From: Arsenophonus sp052174535
Lineage (GTDB): Bacteria > Pseudomonadota > Gammaproteobacteria > Enterobacterales > Enterobacteriaceae
DNA length: 64,000 nucleotides
Assembly (NCBI GenBank): GCA_052174535.1
Contig: JBQMRQ010000062.1
Coordinates: 6,631-70,630, forward strand
Direction of reading: 5' to 3'
The notes under the pieces were generated by a model, which made no database searches, was not told the origin of the DNA, and worked only from the letters and a program-made list of their open reading frames with translations. Position 1 is the first letter of the stretch; every line of letters begins with the position of its first letter. Below, piece by piece: positions 1-10,119 of this stretch. The position numbers and the translations under genes were made by a program.

Positions 1-535
1 AATTGAATTTGTCATCTTATTAATGCCCAGTCCGTCTGACTGACGGAAAGGTATAGAATGACAGTCGTTCTTATCGCTTTTTCTCCAGCTTATTTAAGCG
101 CTGCAGGATAGCACAGTTCGCTAAAAACTTTACCAACAAAACATTAATGGCTTTATTAGCGGCATCGTAACTTTCTATTAATAAGAGCTCTTGCAGCTCA
201 GCCTTAACTTTTGGTTGTATGCTTTTTTATGAAGTGAAGTCACCAGATTAGCTGTTTTATGTACTAGAAGCGTTGGTGCTCTGTGCTAAAGAAGTATCTC
301 TTTGCCATTGCATTTCAAAAACTAATAACCATTCCTCTAGCAAGCCTGAAATACAGTTAAGCCATACGCTTTCATTAAGCTATTAATAAGTTCGCCCTAG
401 TACCGATTCTAACTCTTGATAAAGATCTTTAACTATAATGAACTCCTTATATTCATAATACAACAATCACCCCCAACATAATTACAACAAGAAAAAGCGA
501 TAAACTTGCCTGATAGAATAGGATATGCCATCAGC
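1..535 (-). mobile_element. IS256-family relic, C-terminal part, minus orientation
   Basis: This is a decayed transposase segment that continues beyond the left edge of the window. Roughly 118-290 is almost the exact reverse complement of 1,450-1,620; I count about six or seven differences in 170 bases. Read on the minus strand it gives the C-terminal region of a Mutator/IS256-type transposase (an ESYDAANKA-like helix followed by AIKKLEE). Its inner end, near 535, abuts a plus-oriented copy, so the two form an inverted pair. No intact reading frame remains. The boundary is approximate. Confidence 0.65.
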
Positions 536-1895
536 CAAAAATGGAATTATCCTCATTTCTGGTATATGGAATTTTAGAGATGATGACGTATTTTTTGATT
601 GATTTGCTACATGATATTAAAGATATCAAAAACAAAGAGATGATAGACCATAAAAGTCTACCTTAAAGGTATTCATAAAACTAGATATTACCTATAATTT
701 CTTGGATAAATTCATCCTTAATGGTAATAAGTAAATAATAGACACTACTATTGAATATGAGAGATAAAAGCCATACTGCGAGAAGATAGAAAACGTTAAC
801 CTTATAGACGGGCAATCCATGCCGTCAATCATAACGGTTATTTTCCATAATGAACTATATAAACTGCTATTAGCGATATTGAGATTAAAGTGCCTAAGAT
901 AGAGAGCTGTTTAGACGGAAAACCGGGAATGAAATATGCTTCAAGAGCTTATTATTACTTTCTTATCTTAATCATATAAAAAGCAGGAAGGAAGTTGCTA
1001 CCATGGGTGTCTATACCTATAAAGCCATATCCAACGGTGATTTGATGAAGTTCTAAGCGCACTCACGGTGAAAAGCATATAATCTTTAACTTCAGTATTA
1101 TCAATAAGATTGAAATAGCTACGGCTTAATAGAGTGTAAGCAAGGTATTAACCCCCCCTTGCGTGATTTAAGTGATACACCTACGTTTATTTTATCCTGA
1201 TCGTATAATTGTCCTATCAAGAAAACTCATTACCTTCGCCTACTAGTTAGTATTGGAATTACTGATAATGAATATAAATAGCTCATTCGCTATATGATAT
1301 TTATCAAGAGTCAGAATCGCGAACTGGCTAAACTTCTCAATAGCTTGTAAGCGCGCATGGTTTAACCGTATTTTTCAGCTTTGTTACAGGAGACGCAGTG
1401 CTTGGTTTTTTGGAATGCAATGGCAAAGATACTTCCTTAGCACACAGCACCAACGCTTCTAGTACATAAAACAGCTAATCTAGTGACTTCACTCCATAAA
1501 AGCATACAACCAAAAGTTAAGCCTGATCTGCAAGAGCTCTTATTAATAGAAAGTTACGATGCCGCTAATAAAGCCATTAATATTTTGTTGGTAAAGTTTT
1601 TAGCGAAGTACTATCCTGCAGCGATTAAAAAGTTAGAAGAAGCGAGAAGAGCTTCTGGCATCCTATGCCTTTCCGTTAGGAAGTCGTACTTGCCATCAAT
1701 AAGAGCAACGAATTCGATTAAATTGCCTTTTGTGACACTTTGTCTACAAAGCTGAGACGCGAAAAATTGTGGTTTAAAAACAACAATCCTTTTATGGTAT
1801 TCAATCTGATACCATCTACTAAAAAATCTGAACCTATTAAAGAGATTTAAGCTTTTAACTATGCTGGTAAACAGCATATAATTAAAAATTGAAGA
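536..1895 (+). mobile_element. IS256-family insertion sequence relic, near full length
   Basis: A transposase fossil about 1.35 kb long. The first part aligns with the starts of the copies at 14,000, 19,440, 45,960 and 55,500. The 3' part (1,441-1,880) still reads as the C-terminal third of an IS256/Mutator transposase: ESYDAANKAIN, then AIKKLEEARR, then IRATNSI, which corresponds to the family's 'R-T-N-x-I-E' segment. After a frameshift come KTTILLWYSI and FKLLTMLV-like pieces. Many stops and frameshifts make it inactive. The longest open remnant (1,483-1,755) is only a fragment of this gene and should not be annotated as a protein. Confidence 0.75.
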
Positions 1896-1899
1896 ACAT

Positions 1900-3205
1900 A
1901 TTTATTAATCATCATGGGTAGGATAGATACCCCTCTTAAATCTTCTATATCAGATTTACTAATAATTCACTAAGACATTAATTATAAAAATATCTTTTAA
2001 TTGGTGACGGCCTTTCAAAGTTTATCTAATGAATTCTCTCCCAGTAATGGAAATCTCTTTCTCTACCCTTCTCTAACGTTTCCGATTTATAGCCTAATAA
2101 AGTAAAGCGACGAGTGGAATTTCACGTTATTCCTATAAAATTCAACTAGGCATTTAATAATTTTTTTCATATTGTTAACCTAGATGGTTCCTTTTGCTCT
2201 TGAATGGTTATCATTCTATAATATATCAAGTAACGTTTTATTTAAATTAGCAGCAATTGGAGTATTAACAGAATAAATCTGTTTATTTAGCAGCAACACA
2301 TCTGTCTAAGATCATCTATCAGATTGTCTATAAGCGTTCTACAATTTTTTAGTATTTAGATCTTGATCAAGTTTCTAAGATAGAATTCCTCTCACAATAG
2401 ACAAATCAAGCTATCTTGATATCGTTTATTAGTAGAAACCCTTTATACTGTATAAAGTATTTTCACTATAACGATTATAATGGAAAAGAAAGCAGTCATA
2501 CAAATCAAAGAAACTCTTTTCTTACTTTCTGCCAACATAAGCTGCATCTAATTAATTGGCTCCGATGACAGTCTGTTGGATAATGTCAATTCATGCATTG
2601 AAATAACTTACTCTACTTTATACCCTATCTTTACTGTTATAGTAAACATCTCATCTGCTGGGTAAGATCAATAAGTTATAGCGATATCCTTGCAAATCGT
2701 TGATTATAGAAAAAATTTAACAATTTTAATGAAAGTCTTTTGGTAAAATTAGATCACAAAGATAAACTGATTAAGTTATCTCAATGTATGTTGAAGAGCT
2801 TAACTTTACAGAAATCAGTAAAATAAATAGGCATTAATTTTTAAAATAGTGTTTAGATTGCGCACTACCCCCTTTTCGCTCAGTGAGGATAACCAACTTA
2901 AATGCACTAAGTGGTATCACTTAAGTTGATAAAATATTTTCACTAACCCTTTAAAAATAAAAGATTATTTCACATATAGGAAAGGTAGAAAACATGCAAG
3001 AGTAGGAGAATAAAAGGAAAAAATAAATCACGATCTTAATTACAGAGATTAAAAGTATAGTTGAGTAAATTTCATGGTATAGAATTATTTTATTTACTAA
3101 ATTGTCTAGATTAAAGTAGATTATTTAAAACCACAAGAATTTAATATAGACATATGGCTATAAAATTACTCTGCGAGCAAAGGAACAATCTTTGCCAACA
3201 TTAAC
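1900..3205 (+). repeat. Repeat family B, 3' half
   Basis: This segment matches the right half of the long copy at 41,545-44,005, best over 2,690-3,205 against 43,260-44,005. Both copies end with an 'ctctgcga..aa..g.aa.aa' stretch just before the next intact gene. A reverse-oriented copy lies at 10,960-11,640. On the plus strand broken coding-like text can be read (for example KLIKLSQCMLKSLTL). The same peptide recurs in the copy at 11,140-11,334 as an open 64-codon frame, so the element once coded for a protein. I do not recognise the family. The part from 1,900 to about 2,500 matches only weakly. Confidence 0.5.
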
Positions 3206-3243
3206 TCTAAATGCATATAACATTAATAAGTAATACATCCAAG

Positions 3244-4308
3244 TTATCCCTGCGAAAGATAACGCAATGGATTTACTGATTTTCCCTTATAACGAATCTC
3301 AAAATGTAATTTTACTGAATTTGTACCAGTGCTACCCATAGTAGCAATTTTTTGCCCTGCCTGAATCGCCTGTTGATCACGAACTAATATAGTATCATTG
3401 TGAGCATAAGCACTCAAATAGTCATCGTTATGTCTTATTATTATAAGATTTCCATATCCACGCAATGCATTTCCAGAATAAACCACTTTTCCTGCTGCAG
3501 TTGCAAAAATAGGTTGACCTCGCAATCCAACAATATCAACGCCTTTTTCTCCACCTTGAATACCAGAGAAAGATTTAATTACTTTTCGTTCAATTGGCCA
3601 GCGCCACTTATCTACTGTATTCAGTATCCTGTTATTATTTAAGCCCGGAGATACTATTGTTGCAGGCGGTATATAAGATGTTATTGGTTTAGATACTCTT
3701 GGTAACGTCTTTCTTGAATTTTTCTCATTAATTGATGAAGGGTGCGCATTAGTTGATTGAGAATTAACAATTATATCGTTTGTATTCTGAGTATGATTAG
3801 CAACTATTATTTCTGAATTACTAGAGCTATTAGAAATATTAAGTATTTGCCCAATCCTTAAACTATAAGGATCTACAATTTTATTACGTTTCGCCAAATC
3901 TAAATAATCATTACCTGTTATCCAAGCAATATAAAACAGCGTATCACCAGCTTTAATAGTATAGGTTTTACCACTATAGCTTCCTTTTTTGATATTATCA
4001 TAATTTCGGTTATAAATTATTCTACCATCAGTATTAGTTTTAGATCCTAGGATCGCAGGTTGATAAATTGATTTATTTATATTACTATTTTGATTTTTAA
4101 CAAAAATATTTTTAGGAGAAGGGGGTATTGGCATATTTTTTGATTCTGCATTTGCAACAGGATAAGTATTAATCGGATGGATATTATCATGGACACTATT
4201 AATTGGTGCTGCTAGATGATATGGTGTTGAGCACCCTAATAATGTTAGGTCTGTTATTAGAGAAATAATAGACCATCGAATCGCAAATTTTGTACTGTTA
4301 AAATTCAT
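3244..4308 (-). CDS. nlpD: NlpD, lipoprotein activator of septal murein amidase
   Basis: A 354-residue outer-membrane lipoprotein that in relatives activates the amidase AmiC at the division septum. A signal peptide ends in the lipobox L-L-G-C with the acylated Cys at residue 26. A LysM peptidoglycan-binding module lies at about 114-158 (YTIKAGDTL ... LRIGQILNI). A long Asn/Ser-rich linker follows. A degenerate M23 (LytM) domain occupies about 250-350. The zinc-site residues are not canonical (KGVDIVG, LHFEIRY), as is normal for NlpD, which activates rather than cuts. The gene follows pcm after 141 bases. rpoS, which normally lies directly downstream and takes a promoter from inside nlpD, is absent; repeat DNA follows instead. 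The identification is firm; whether it still activates an amidase is inference. Confidence 0.93.
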   Translation of the reverse strand: MNFNSTKFAIRWSIISLITDLTLLGCSTPYHLAAPINSVHDNIHPINTYPVANAESKNMPIPPSPKNIFVKNQNSNINKSIYQPAILGSKTNTDGRIIYNRNYDNIKKGSYSGKTYTIKAGDTLFYIAWITGNDYLDLAKRNKIVDPYSLRIGQILNISNSSSNSEIIVANHTQNTNDIIVNSQSTNAHPSSINEKNSRKTLPRVSKPITSYIPPATIVSPGLNNNRILNTVDKWRWPIERKVIKSFSGIQGGEKGVDIVGLRGQPIFATAAGKVVYSGNALRGYGNLIIIRHNDDYLSAYAHNDTILVRDQQAIQAGQKIATMGSTGTNSVKLHFEIRYKGKSVNPLRYLSQG

Positions 4309-4449
4309 ACTTCTTCCCCCATGAAGACAAATCTTAAATAAAAATCAATAATCTAACTATTGCTCGACAACTTATTGCAATAGTTAAATAAATTTTTATA
4401 AAAATAGGTTAATAAAGCCTTAAATTATCCATTCTAAATATTATTTATT

Positions 4450-5076
4450 TCATGCCAAACTTCCAGGAATTAAAGGAACAAATCGCACTGACTCTACCGT
4501 TGTAGCATAAAAATCATTACCTTGACGTTTAATAATTTTTAATATCTGTTTTTTATCACCGAGAGGTAATACCATGAGGCCACCATCTTTTAATTGTTCA
4601 AGCAATACAAGTGGGAGTTCTGCTGGCGCTGCTGTTACAATAATTCCATCAAAAGGTCCATTAGAGGACCATCCCATCCAGCCATCGCCATGACGTGTTG
4701 AAATATTATGAAGATCAAGTTGTTTTAATCTACGTTTAGCATTCCATTGGAGTCCCTTGATACGTTCTACTGAAAAAACTCGCGCGACAAGATGAGCTAA
4801 AATAGCTGTTTGATAACCCGACCCGGTGCCAATTTCTAAAACATGATCTGATGGAGAAAGCGCAAGTAATTCTGTCATACGAGCAACAATATAAGGTTGC
4901 GAAATAGTCTGAGAAAAACCTATAGGTAAAGGAATATTTTCATAAGCTTTATGTGAAAGTGCTTCATCTACAAAACGCTCACGAGGAACTTTTGCAATAG
5001 CTGCCAATAGACATTCATCTTTAATTCCTTGATAGCGTAGTTGTATCAATAAATCTCTAATTGATCGCTTTAGCAT
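4450..5076 (-). CDS. pcm: Protein-L-isoaspartate O-methyltransferase
   Basis: A cytosolic repair enzyme that methylates isoaspartyl residues in aged proteins using S-adenosylmethionine. The protein has 208 residues, the same length as E. coli Pcm. SAM motif I reads VLEIGTGSGYQ at about residues 79-89. The substrate-side motif GFSQTISQPYIVARM precedes it, and the C-terminal VRFVPLIPG signature is present. The start overlaps the end of surE by 7 bases, which implies translational coupling. Its retention together with surE is notable because these stationary-phase repair genes are often lost in reduced genomes. No disrupted motif is visible. Confidence 0.95.
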   Translation of the reverse strand: MLKRSIRDLLIQLRYQGIKDECLLAAIAKVPRERFVDEALSHKAYENIPLPIGFSQTISQPYIVARMTELLALSPSDHVLEIGTGSGYQTAILAHLVARVFSVERIKGLQWNAKRRLKQLDLHNISTRHGDGWMGWSSNGPFDGIIVTAAPAELPLVLLEQLKDGGLMVLPLGDKKQILKIIKRQGNDFYATTVESVRFVPLIPGSLA

Positions 5077-5831
5077 TCCTCACTTGCCTCTGCTATTGAT
5101 AACCAATCTTTAACAACTTGATGATCTTTATAGGCAGTTAAATCTACCTGTAATGGTGTGATAGAAACATATCCCGCTGCTACTGCAGCAAAATCAGTAT
5201 CTGGACCTCCATCACATATTTTTCCTACAGGCCCTAACCAATAGACCATATCACCTCGTGGATCTTCAGATGAATAAACTTGTTGAGCAGCATGACGGCT
5301 ACCACACCGTGTTACTTTGTAACCTTTAATTTCCGATAAAGGAATACCAGGAACATTAATATTAAGAATATTACCTGCTTTTAATGGCGTTTTCTGTAAT
5401 AATTTCAATAGATGACAAGTTATCTCTGCTGCTGTTTGATAGTGTGTTTCACCATTTAATGAAACCGCAAGTGCAGGTAAACCAAGATGACGACCTTCTG
5501 TTGCCGCAGCAACGGTACCTGAATAAATAACATCATCCCCTAAATTCGGGCCATGATTAATACCCGAAACTACGATTTCAGGAGAGGGTTGAATAAGCTG
5601 ATTAACACCTAAATATACACAATCCGTTGGCGTTCCTTGTACTGAGATATCTCCATTAGCTAACTTAGCTATTCGTAATGGTTTATGAAGTGTTAATGCA
5701 TTTGATGCCCCACTTCTGTTTCTATCAGGCGCAACAACCTGAACGAAATAATATTTGCGTAACGCAGTAGAAAGGGTTTGGATGCCAGTTGCTGTTACAC
5801 CATCATCATTACTTAGCAATATCCTTAGCAT
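5070..5831 (-). CDS. surE: 5'/3'-nucleotidase SurE
   Basis: A metal-dependent nucleoside monophosphate phosphatase of 253 residues, full family length. The N-terminal metal site LLSNDDGV (Asp8, Asp9) is intact. So are the SGASNALT loop, the GTPTDCVYLG segment and the VVSGINHGPNLGDDVIYSGTV block, which carries the conserved Asn. It heads a surE-pcm-nlpD operon on the minus strand. The truD-ispF-ispD-ftsB genes that usually precede it are missing; sequence upstream of 5,831 degenerates straight into A+T-rich DNA. The ATG at 5,831 matches the family N terminus. Confidence 0.95.
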   Translation of the reverse strand: MLRILLSNDDGVTATGIQTLSTALRKYYFVQVVAPDRNRSGASNALTLHKPLRIAKLANGDISVQGTPTDCVYLGVNQLIQPSPEIVVSGINHGPNLGDDVIYSGTVAAATEGRHLGLPALAVSLNGETHYQTAAEITCHLLKLLQKTPLKAGNILNINVPGIPLSEIKGYKVTRCGSRHAAQQVYSSEDPRGDMVYWLGPVGKICDGGPDTDFAAVAAGYVSITPLQVDLTAYKDHQVVKDWLSIAEASEEC

Positions 5832-6825
5832 TATTGTATCCCGTTGATTTATATTAAACGTTATATTAAGAATAAGGCTATTTTAGCCAACTTTTACTAT
5901 CTATAATAAAAAGATTATTGGTTAATATAACGTATATAATAGATTACATAAAGAATATCATTAAGTAACAATAAAACACATCAAATTACGATAGAAAAAT
6001 AAATATCTAATATTAGACCAAGTGATTGTAATAAAATTACAATATAATTTTGTTATTAACAATACTAAAATAATAAAATATCTAGTTATAATTATTGTTT
6101 TTAAAAAAAACAAGATAAGATAAAATTATATCCAATAAAGATACTATCTTTATAAAATAAATAACCAACAATAAATTAATTAATAAAAAATGAATAATAT
6201 ATATTAAAAATATATAAATGATTATTGATCAAATCCTATTAACAGTACTAGAATATAATAAATAAAATAAGAAAGTTAATTTTATATAAAAACAGAAATA
6301 TTACTGTCCAATATATTAATTACTAATTTTACATTAAACTTTTTACAAATTAAATTTTAATTTCTTTATTTTATATTAAAATTTATTGTAAAAATTTGAT
6401 TACTTATTTTTACTCTATTCTATTTTTACTTAATCAGTTAATAACTAATAAATTATATACACCTGAGTAATAATATAAAAATAAAAATTTTTACCTTAAT
6501 GCTCCTTATTGTAAAATAATGGCTTCATATATTTATATAAATATATTAACAATTATATTGTTATTTTTTAAAATAATTAATTATATAATAAGATTTATAA
6601 TCAACAGTTCAATTTTTAATTGAATATTATTCGTCAATATCAATACTATTTTTAGTAGATTAATTAATCCCTGTATTATATTAATTGGAAAACTACCATT
6701 AGGTACTTAATTCAGGATCATTATTAGATCCTCATTACAAAATCCTATTTATCACAAGATAGTTACTTATGAATATAGTTGATAAAAAATGTTATAATCA
6801 TAAGTCTTAATTATTAATTATTAGG
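5832..6825. other. A+T-rich gene desert
   Basis: About 1 kb with no coding sequence on either strand. Between roughly 5,900 and 6,650 it is made almost entirely of A and T, with long runs of each. No similarity to the other repeat copies in the window is apparent. By position it should once have held truD or its neighbours. I could find no residual reading frame, so the content is taken as fully eroded intergenic DNA. The surE promoter must lie near 5,832-5,930, but I see no convincing -35/-10 pair. Confidence 0.6.
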
Positions 6826-7284
6826 GAACTCCAATATCTAAAATTAGTACTGCTATTCAGACTAGTAAATAGCTTGTGTTTACTTTTACTAAGTATTATT
6901 AGATATCTGCGAATTTACCGTTGCTAAATAGCAAAAAATGAAATAATATTAATGATCACAGCCATATTCTCCATCCTTTTCTGATGACAATTTCACTAGC
7001 TTAAAAATCGTAGTTATTTTCTGTGAAAATATTTCTCTCTCGATGAATCTGCTAGCAGTCGTACGCGAATTCCTGAACCCTGTTATATTTCGATCTGATC
7101 TAAATTCTGTTTATGCAGGAACAGATGAGAAATTTGCGTGCAATAAAGGAAGTTGCACTAAAGCCGAACATAAAGCGCTTAAAAGCTACGAGTACAGCCT
7201 GCCTTATCTGCGCGTAAATTTGAATATCTTCTGCAAATGCCAAGCAAAACTTCACAACGTTATCTTTCGTAAATATAATTTTCA
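6826..7284. repeat. Repeat family C copy
   Basis: This segment is matched by 45,530-45,955. Shared blocks include 'cttttactaagtattat', 'aaaaatcgtagttatttcctgtgaaaa', 'tctctctcgat.aatctgctag' and a following 'gtcgta.gcgaattcct'. Open frames on both strands (7,043-7,378 plus; 7,100-7,285 minus) run through it but match nothing I know and are broken in the other copy. It directly adjoins the left end of a repeat B copy. Probably another dead mobile element; orientation unknown. Confidence 0.5.
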
Positions 7285-7530
7285 AGGAAATAGTATAATT
7301 TTTTTGAATAATTCAGGTTTAACTTTGAACCTATCTTTTATAAACTACAGAGAAGTTTTACTACTATATATTGATTAATAATTAAAATAATCCCTGATTT
7401 TATACAACTAAACATATTAATGGAAAGTGATCTCAAATTCTTAAACGGAATTGAAGTAATGGATTTGCAACGTATATCTTTTCCTTCGCTTATAAAATCG
7501 CTTAATCATATACCATTAGTTTGAAGAACG
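7285..7530 (+). repeat. Repeat family B, left-end fragment
   Basis: The segment begins with the left-end signature of family B (an 'atagtataat', T-run, 'aataattcaggtttaact' string) also found at 40,030, at 63,020 and, inverted, at 47,880. It continues with the 'gttttactatcc..tactgatt' block and the 'aaattcttaac.gaattga' block seen at 63,090-63,200. Similarity fades after about 7,530. It contains no intact gene. Confidence 0.5.
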
Positions 7531-8219
7531 TATTAACATGCTAAATCAATATTTTATACTAAGATTTGCATATAAACGGTTGACTTCCTATTTTCTGCTG
7601 ATTAAGCGTTTTTGCAGAGCAAAAATCAGTCTGTAAATTTTTTCTATTATCTATAAATATCCGATGAATAGCTATGAACATATTCGATTAAAATTACATA
7701 AGAAGTATCGAGAATTAGCTACGCTCTTGGTTTTATAAAAATAGATAAAATCTATTAAGTGATATAATCTATTATGCCTACGAAAAGATAACATCTTGAA
7801 GTTTTATTTGCCATTTACAGAAGATATTTCATATCTATGCAAAAATAAGTATCTTAGTATCTTTTAAATACTTTATAGTTTCAAATTTGAGGCTTTTTGA
7901 CTTATTTTACGCAAATTCTCTATCCCCAATGCCTGTATAAAGAGATATTCAGATCAGATCAAGTACTACGAAGTTCAGGAAATAATCGCCTGACTGCTAG
8001 GGATCTCGGCGAGGGGAAAATTGTTTTTTGCAAGAAAACGACTACAGATCCTTGATCTGAGAATAACGTCATCGGCAAATAATAAGGAATATACCTGTGA
8101 TCATCAACATCATCTTATTTCTGCTCTTTTTAATAAAAATAAATTTAGAGATGCCATAACGCTTAGCTAAAGTAAATACAAACTCTTTGTTGATCGGAAG
8201 AGTGGTGCTAATTTTAGAG
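7531..8219. other. Unassigned eroded DNA
   Basis: No gene, known RNA or clear repeat match is visible in these 0.7 kb. Base composition is less extreme than in the 5,900-6,650 desert, which suggests a former gene or mobile element, but I could not align any translated piece to a family. Confidence 0.4.
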
Positions 8220-9130
8220 GTTCCAGTTATTTGAGAGTTTTAGTAAATCTAATGTATGGCGCAAATTACGATCCACTCTGATGCTTCATAAATCTGCTCT
8301 CCATATTTAAATTGAATTTTGCTTACTATCAGGGGTCAGCAGCTCAATTCCCTTTAACCGGTTGCCACTTTTTTTAGCAGACGAGAGAAACTAAAATAGC
8401 ATTAAAAAGTTGTTTTTGAGCCATAGTGCTTCGCGTGTGACAGATTCCTAGTCTCACTCTCACAAAAAAGCGATTCAATTTTTATTCCTAAGTTCTTATA
8501 ATGCCTAGTGCGATGACGGGAAGGCATAGAATGCCAACCGTTATTCCCCCTTTCTGCAGCTTCTTCATCGCTGCAGAATACACTTCGATAATAACCTTTC
8601 CAAAAAGCATAAAAGACTTTCTTGATGGGATCAAATACTGGGCTGATACTAACCAGAGCTCTCGCAGTTCACTTTTAATTTTTGCTTACATTTCTTTGGA
8701 GAATGAAGCTAGAATATTAGTTATTTATGTACACAACAGGATTCATGCTATATGTCCGAAAATATCTTTAGCATTATATTCAAAAACCAAAAACATCATC
8801 TTCCATAACAACCATAGAAGATATATTTAAGCTCAGCGTTCATCATCTATTGAAAAGTTAGGCTCAGTTTACTTCTAACTTTTGATAAGAATTTTTGACT
8901 TCAGTTATCTTCTTATGCTCATGCGCAGTGATACTGATAATAAGTAGCGGATAAAAGCGATCACCTTGCTTGACAAAACGGTATATCTCATAAAACAAAA
9001 AATAAATGTAGTGATATCGCTTGAATCACACAGATACCAATTACCTACCCCATTCAATGAACCTAACACATTTATGATATGAATAGCGTTTAGCTACAAG
9101 CGGTTTGCGGATATTTATTAGCTGAGTTTA
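8220..9130 (-). mobile_element. IS256-family relic, minus orientation, partial
   Basis: The right terminal region of the element lies at about 8,225-8,330 ('aaatctaatgtatgg', then 'cttcataaatctgctctccat', shared with 32,365-32,460 and 40,100-40,190). The reverse strand of 8,460-8,720 reads as the transposase C terminus in broken frames. Similarity continues to about 9,100, so the N-terminal half is missing or unrecognisable. The open frame 8,501-8,830 on the plus strand is antisense to this fossil and is not a gene. Confidence 0.65.
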
Positions 9131-9299
9131 TTATTTTATACTCCTAATACGTTAACTTAAAGGAATTCATCCAGATGACTTGGAATAAATCTCCTAAAAA
9201 TTGTAATTTTAATAAATTAAGAAGATAAGATGCAATTCATGTATTTATAGATTGCCTGCTTATTCTAAGCGCTTTATAATCTCATCCCAAAATGAATGA

Positions 9300-9620
9300 A
9301 GGTTAGACCGGCTAATTTTTTGACACCAAAAAAAATCTATACAATATGTCCAATTCTGTTTTCCATTTTTCTACACGAAAGTATTATCTCGCTTCTAATC
9401 ACGATTATCCGGATTTTTGAGCAAAATGGACCCAGAAGCTAATCCTATGATGCTGGATACAAAACTGCATTGATGGTTAATGATTGAAAGTATGCTTGTC
9501 GATGAATTCATTACTTATAGGGAAACTAGATATAATTTCAATCTTTTTTAACATCTGTGACAAACATTAAAGATAACTGAGCGATAAACCTGATAAATGC
9601 GATGGACAATGTATGAGAAT
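9300..9620 (+). mobile_element. Possible IS1182-like transposase fragment
   Basis: Around 9,450 the plus strand reads DAGYKTALM, like the D-A-G-Y-K-T-P segment around the second catalytic Asp of IS1182-type DDE transposases. The surrounding 80 bases recur at 32,213-32,300, where the reading is DSGYTPAL, so this is a repeat present at least twice. No intact frame exists. The family call rests on one short motif and the repetition and is therefore tentative. Confidence 0.35.
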
Positions 9621-10012
9621 TTCTATTTCTCTGGCAAGAGATTTCCCCAAGTTGTATATCTTACGCGAAATTAAACTACTTTTTACCATTGATGATATCT
9701 GGAATAGCTTTCTTAAAAACACGGTAAAAGTGTTAACTTGTAAACCAGTCTATATATCAAGGGAATACTTATCTGCAGCACTTATACTATGTGAGTATAC
9801 AGGTTTACTACTGTGCCTATCCTGAATGTTCTCACTATTATTTTTGACGTAATTATAAAGTTAAAAATCTGTAGATAAGACGGGTTTAAATTTACCGATC
9901 AGTATGGTTACACCCCCCACAGAAGATTCATATCTTACCAAACTGTAACTGGCAACATATTATTTTTACTATCCTCATCTTCTTTATCCTTTTCAAAATA
10001 ATTTAATGCTAC

Positions 10013-10082
10013 TTAATACTCTGTTTCGTGCCAAGTTTATCCCCCAGTTCTATCTTTTAGTGGGCACAAAACAGAGTATTAA
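10013..10082. repeat. Long inverted repeat with 20-bp arms
   Basis: The arms 10,013-10,032 (TTAATACTCTGTTTCGTGCC) and 10,063-10,082 are complementary with a single C/T mismatch. They are separated by 30 bases. The structure is far longer than expected by chance in decayed DNA. There is no T-run after it, so it does not look like an intrinsic terminator. It could be the paired ends of a small inserted element, a cruciform, or a product of templated mutation. Confidence 0.7.
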
Positions 10083-10119
10083 TTTATATTTTATGCCTTA
10101 CATACTTATGGTCAATAAC

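Noticed and set aside
1483..1755. 90-codon open frame
   Set aside because: It is the surviving C-terminal fragment of an IS256 transposase fossil, not a gene.
8501..8830. 109-codon open frame
   Set aside because: Antisense to an IS256 relic; the same region in other copies is not open.
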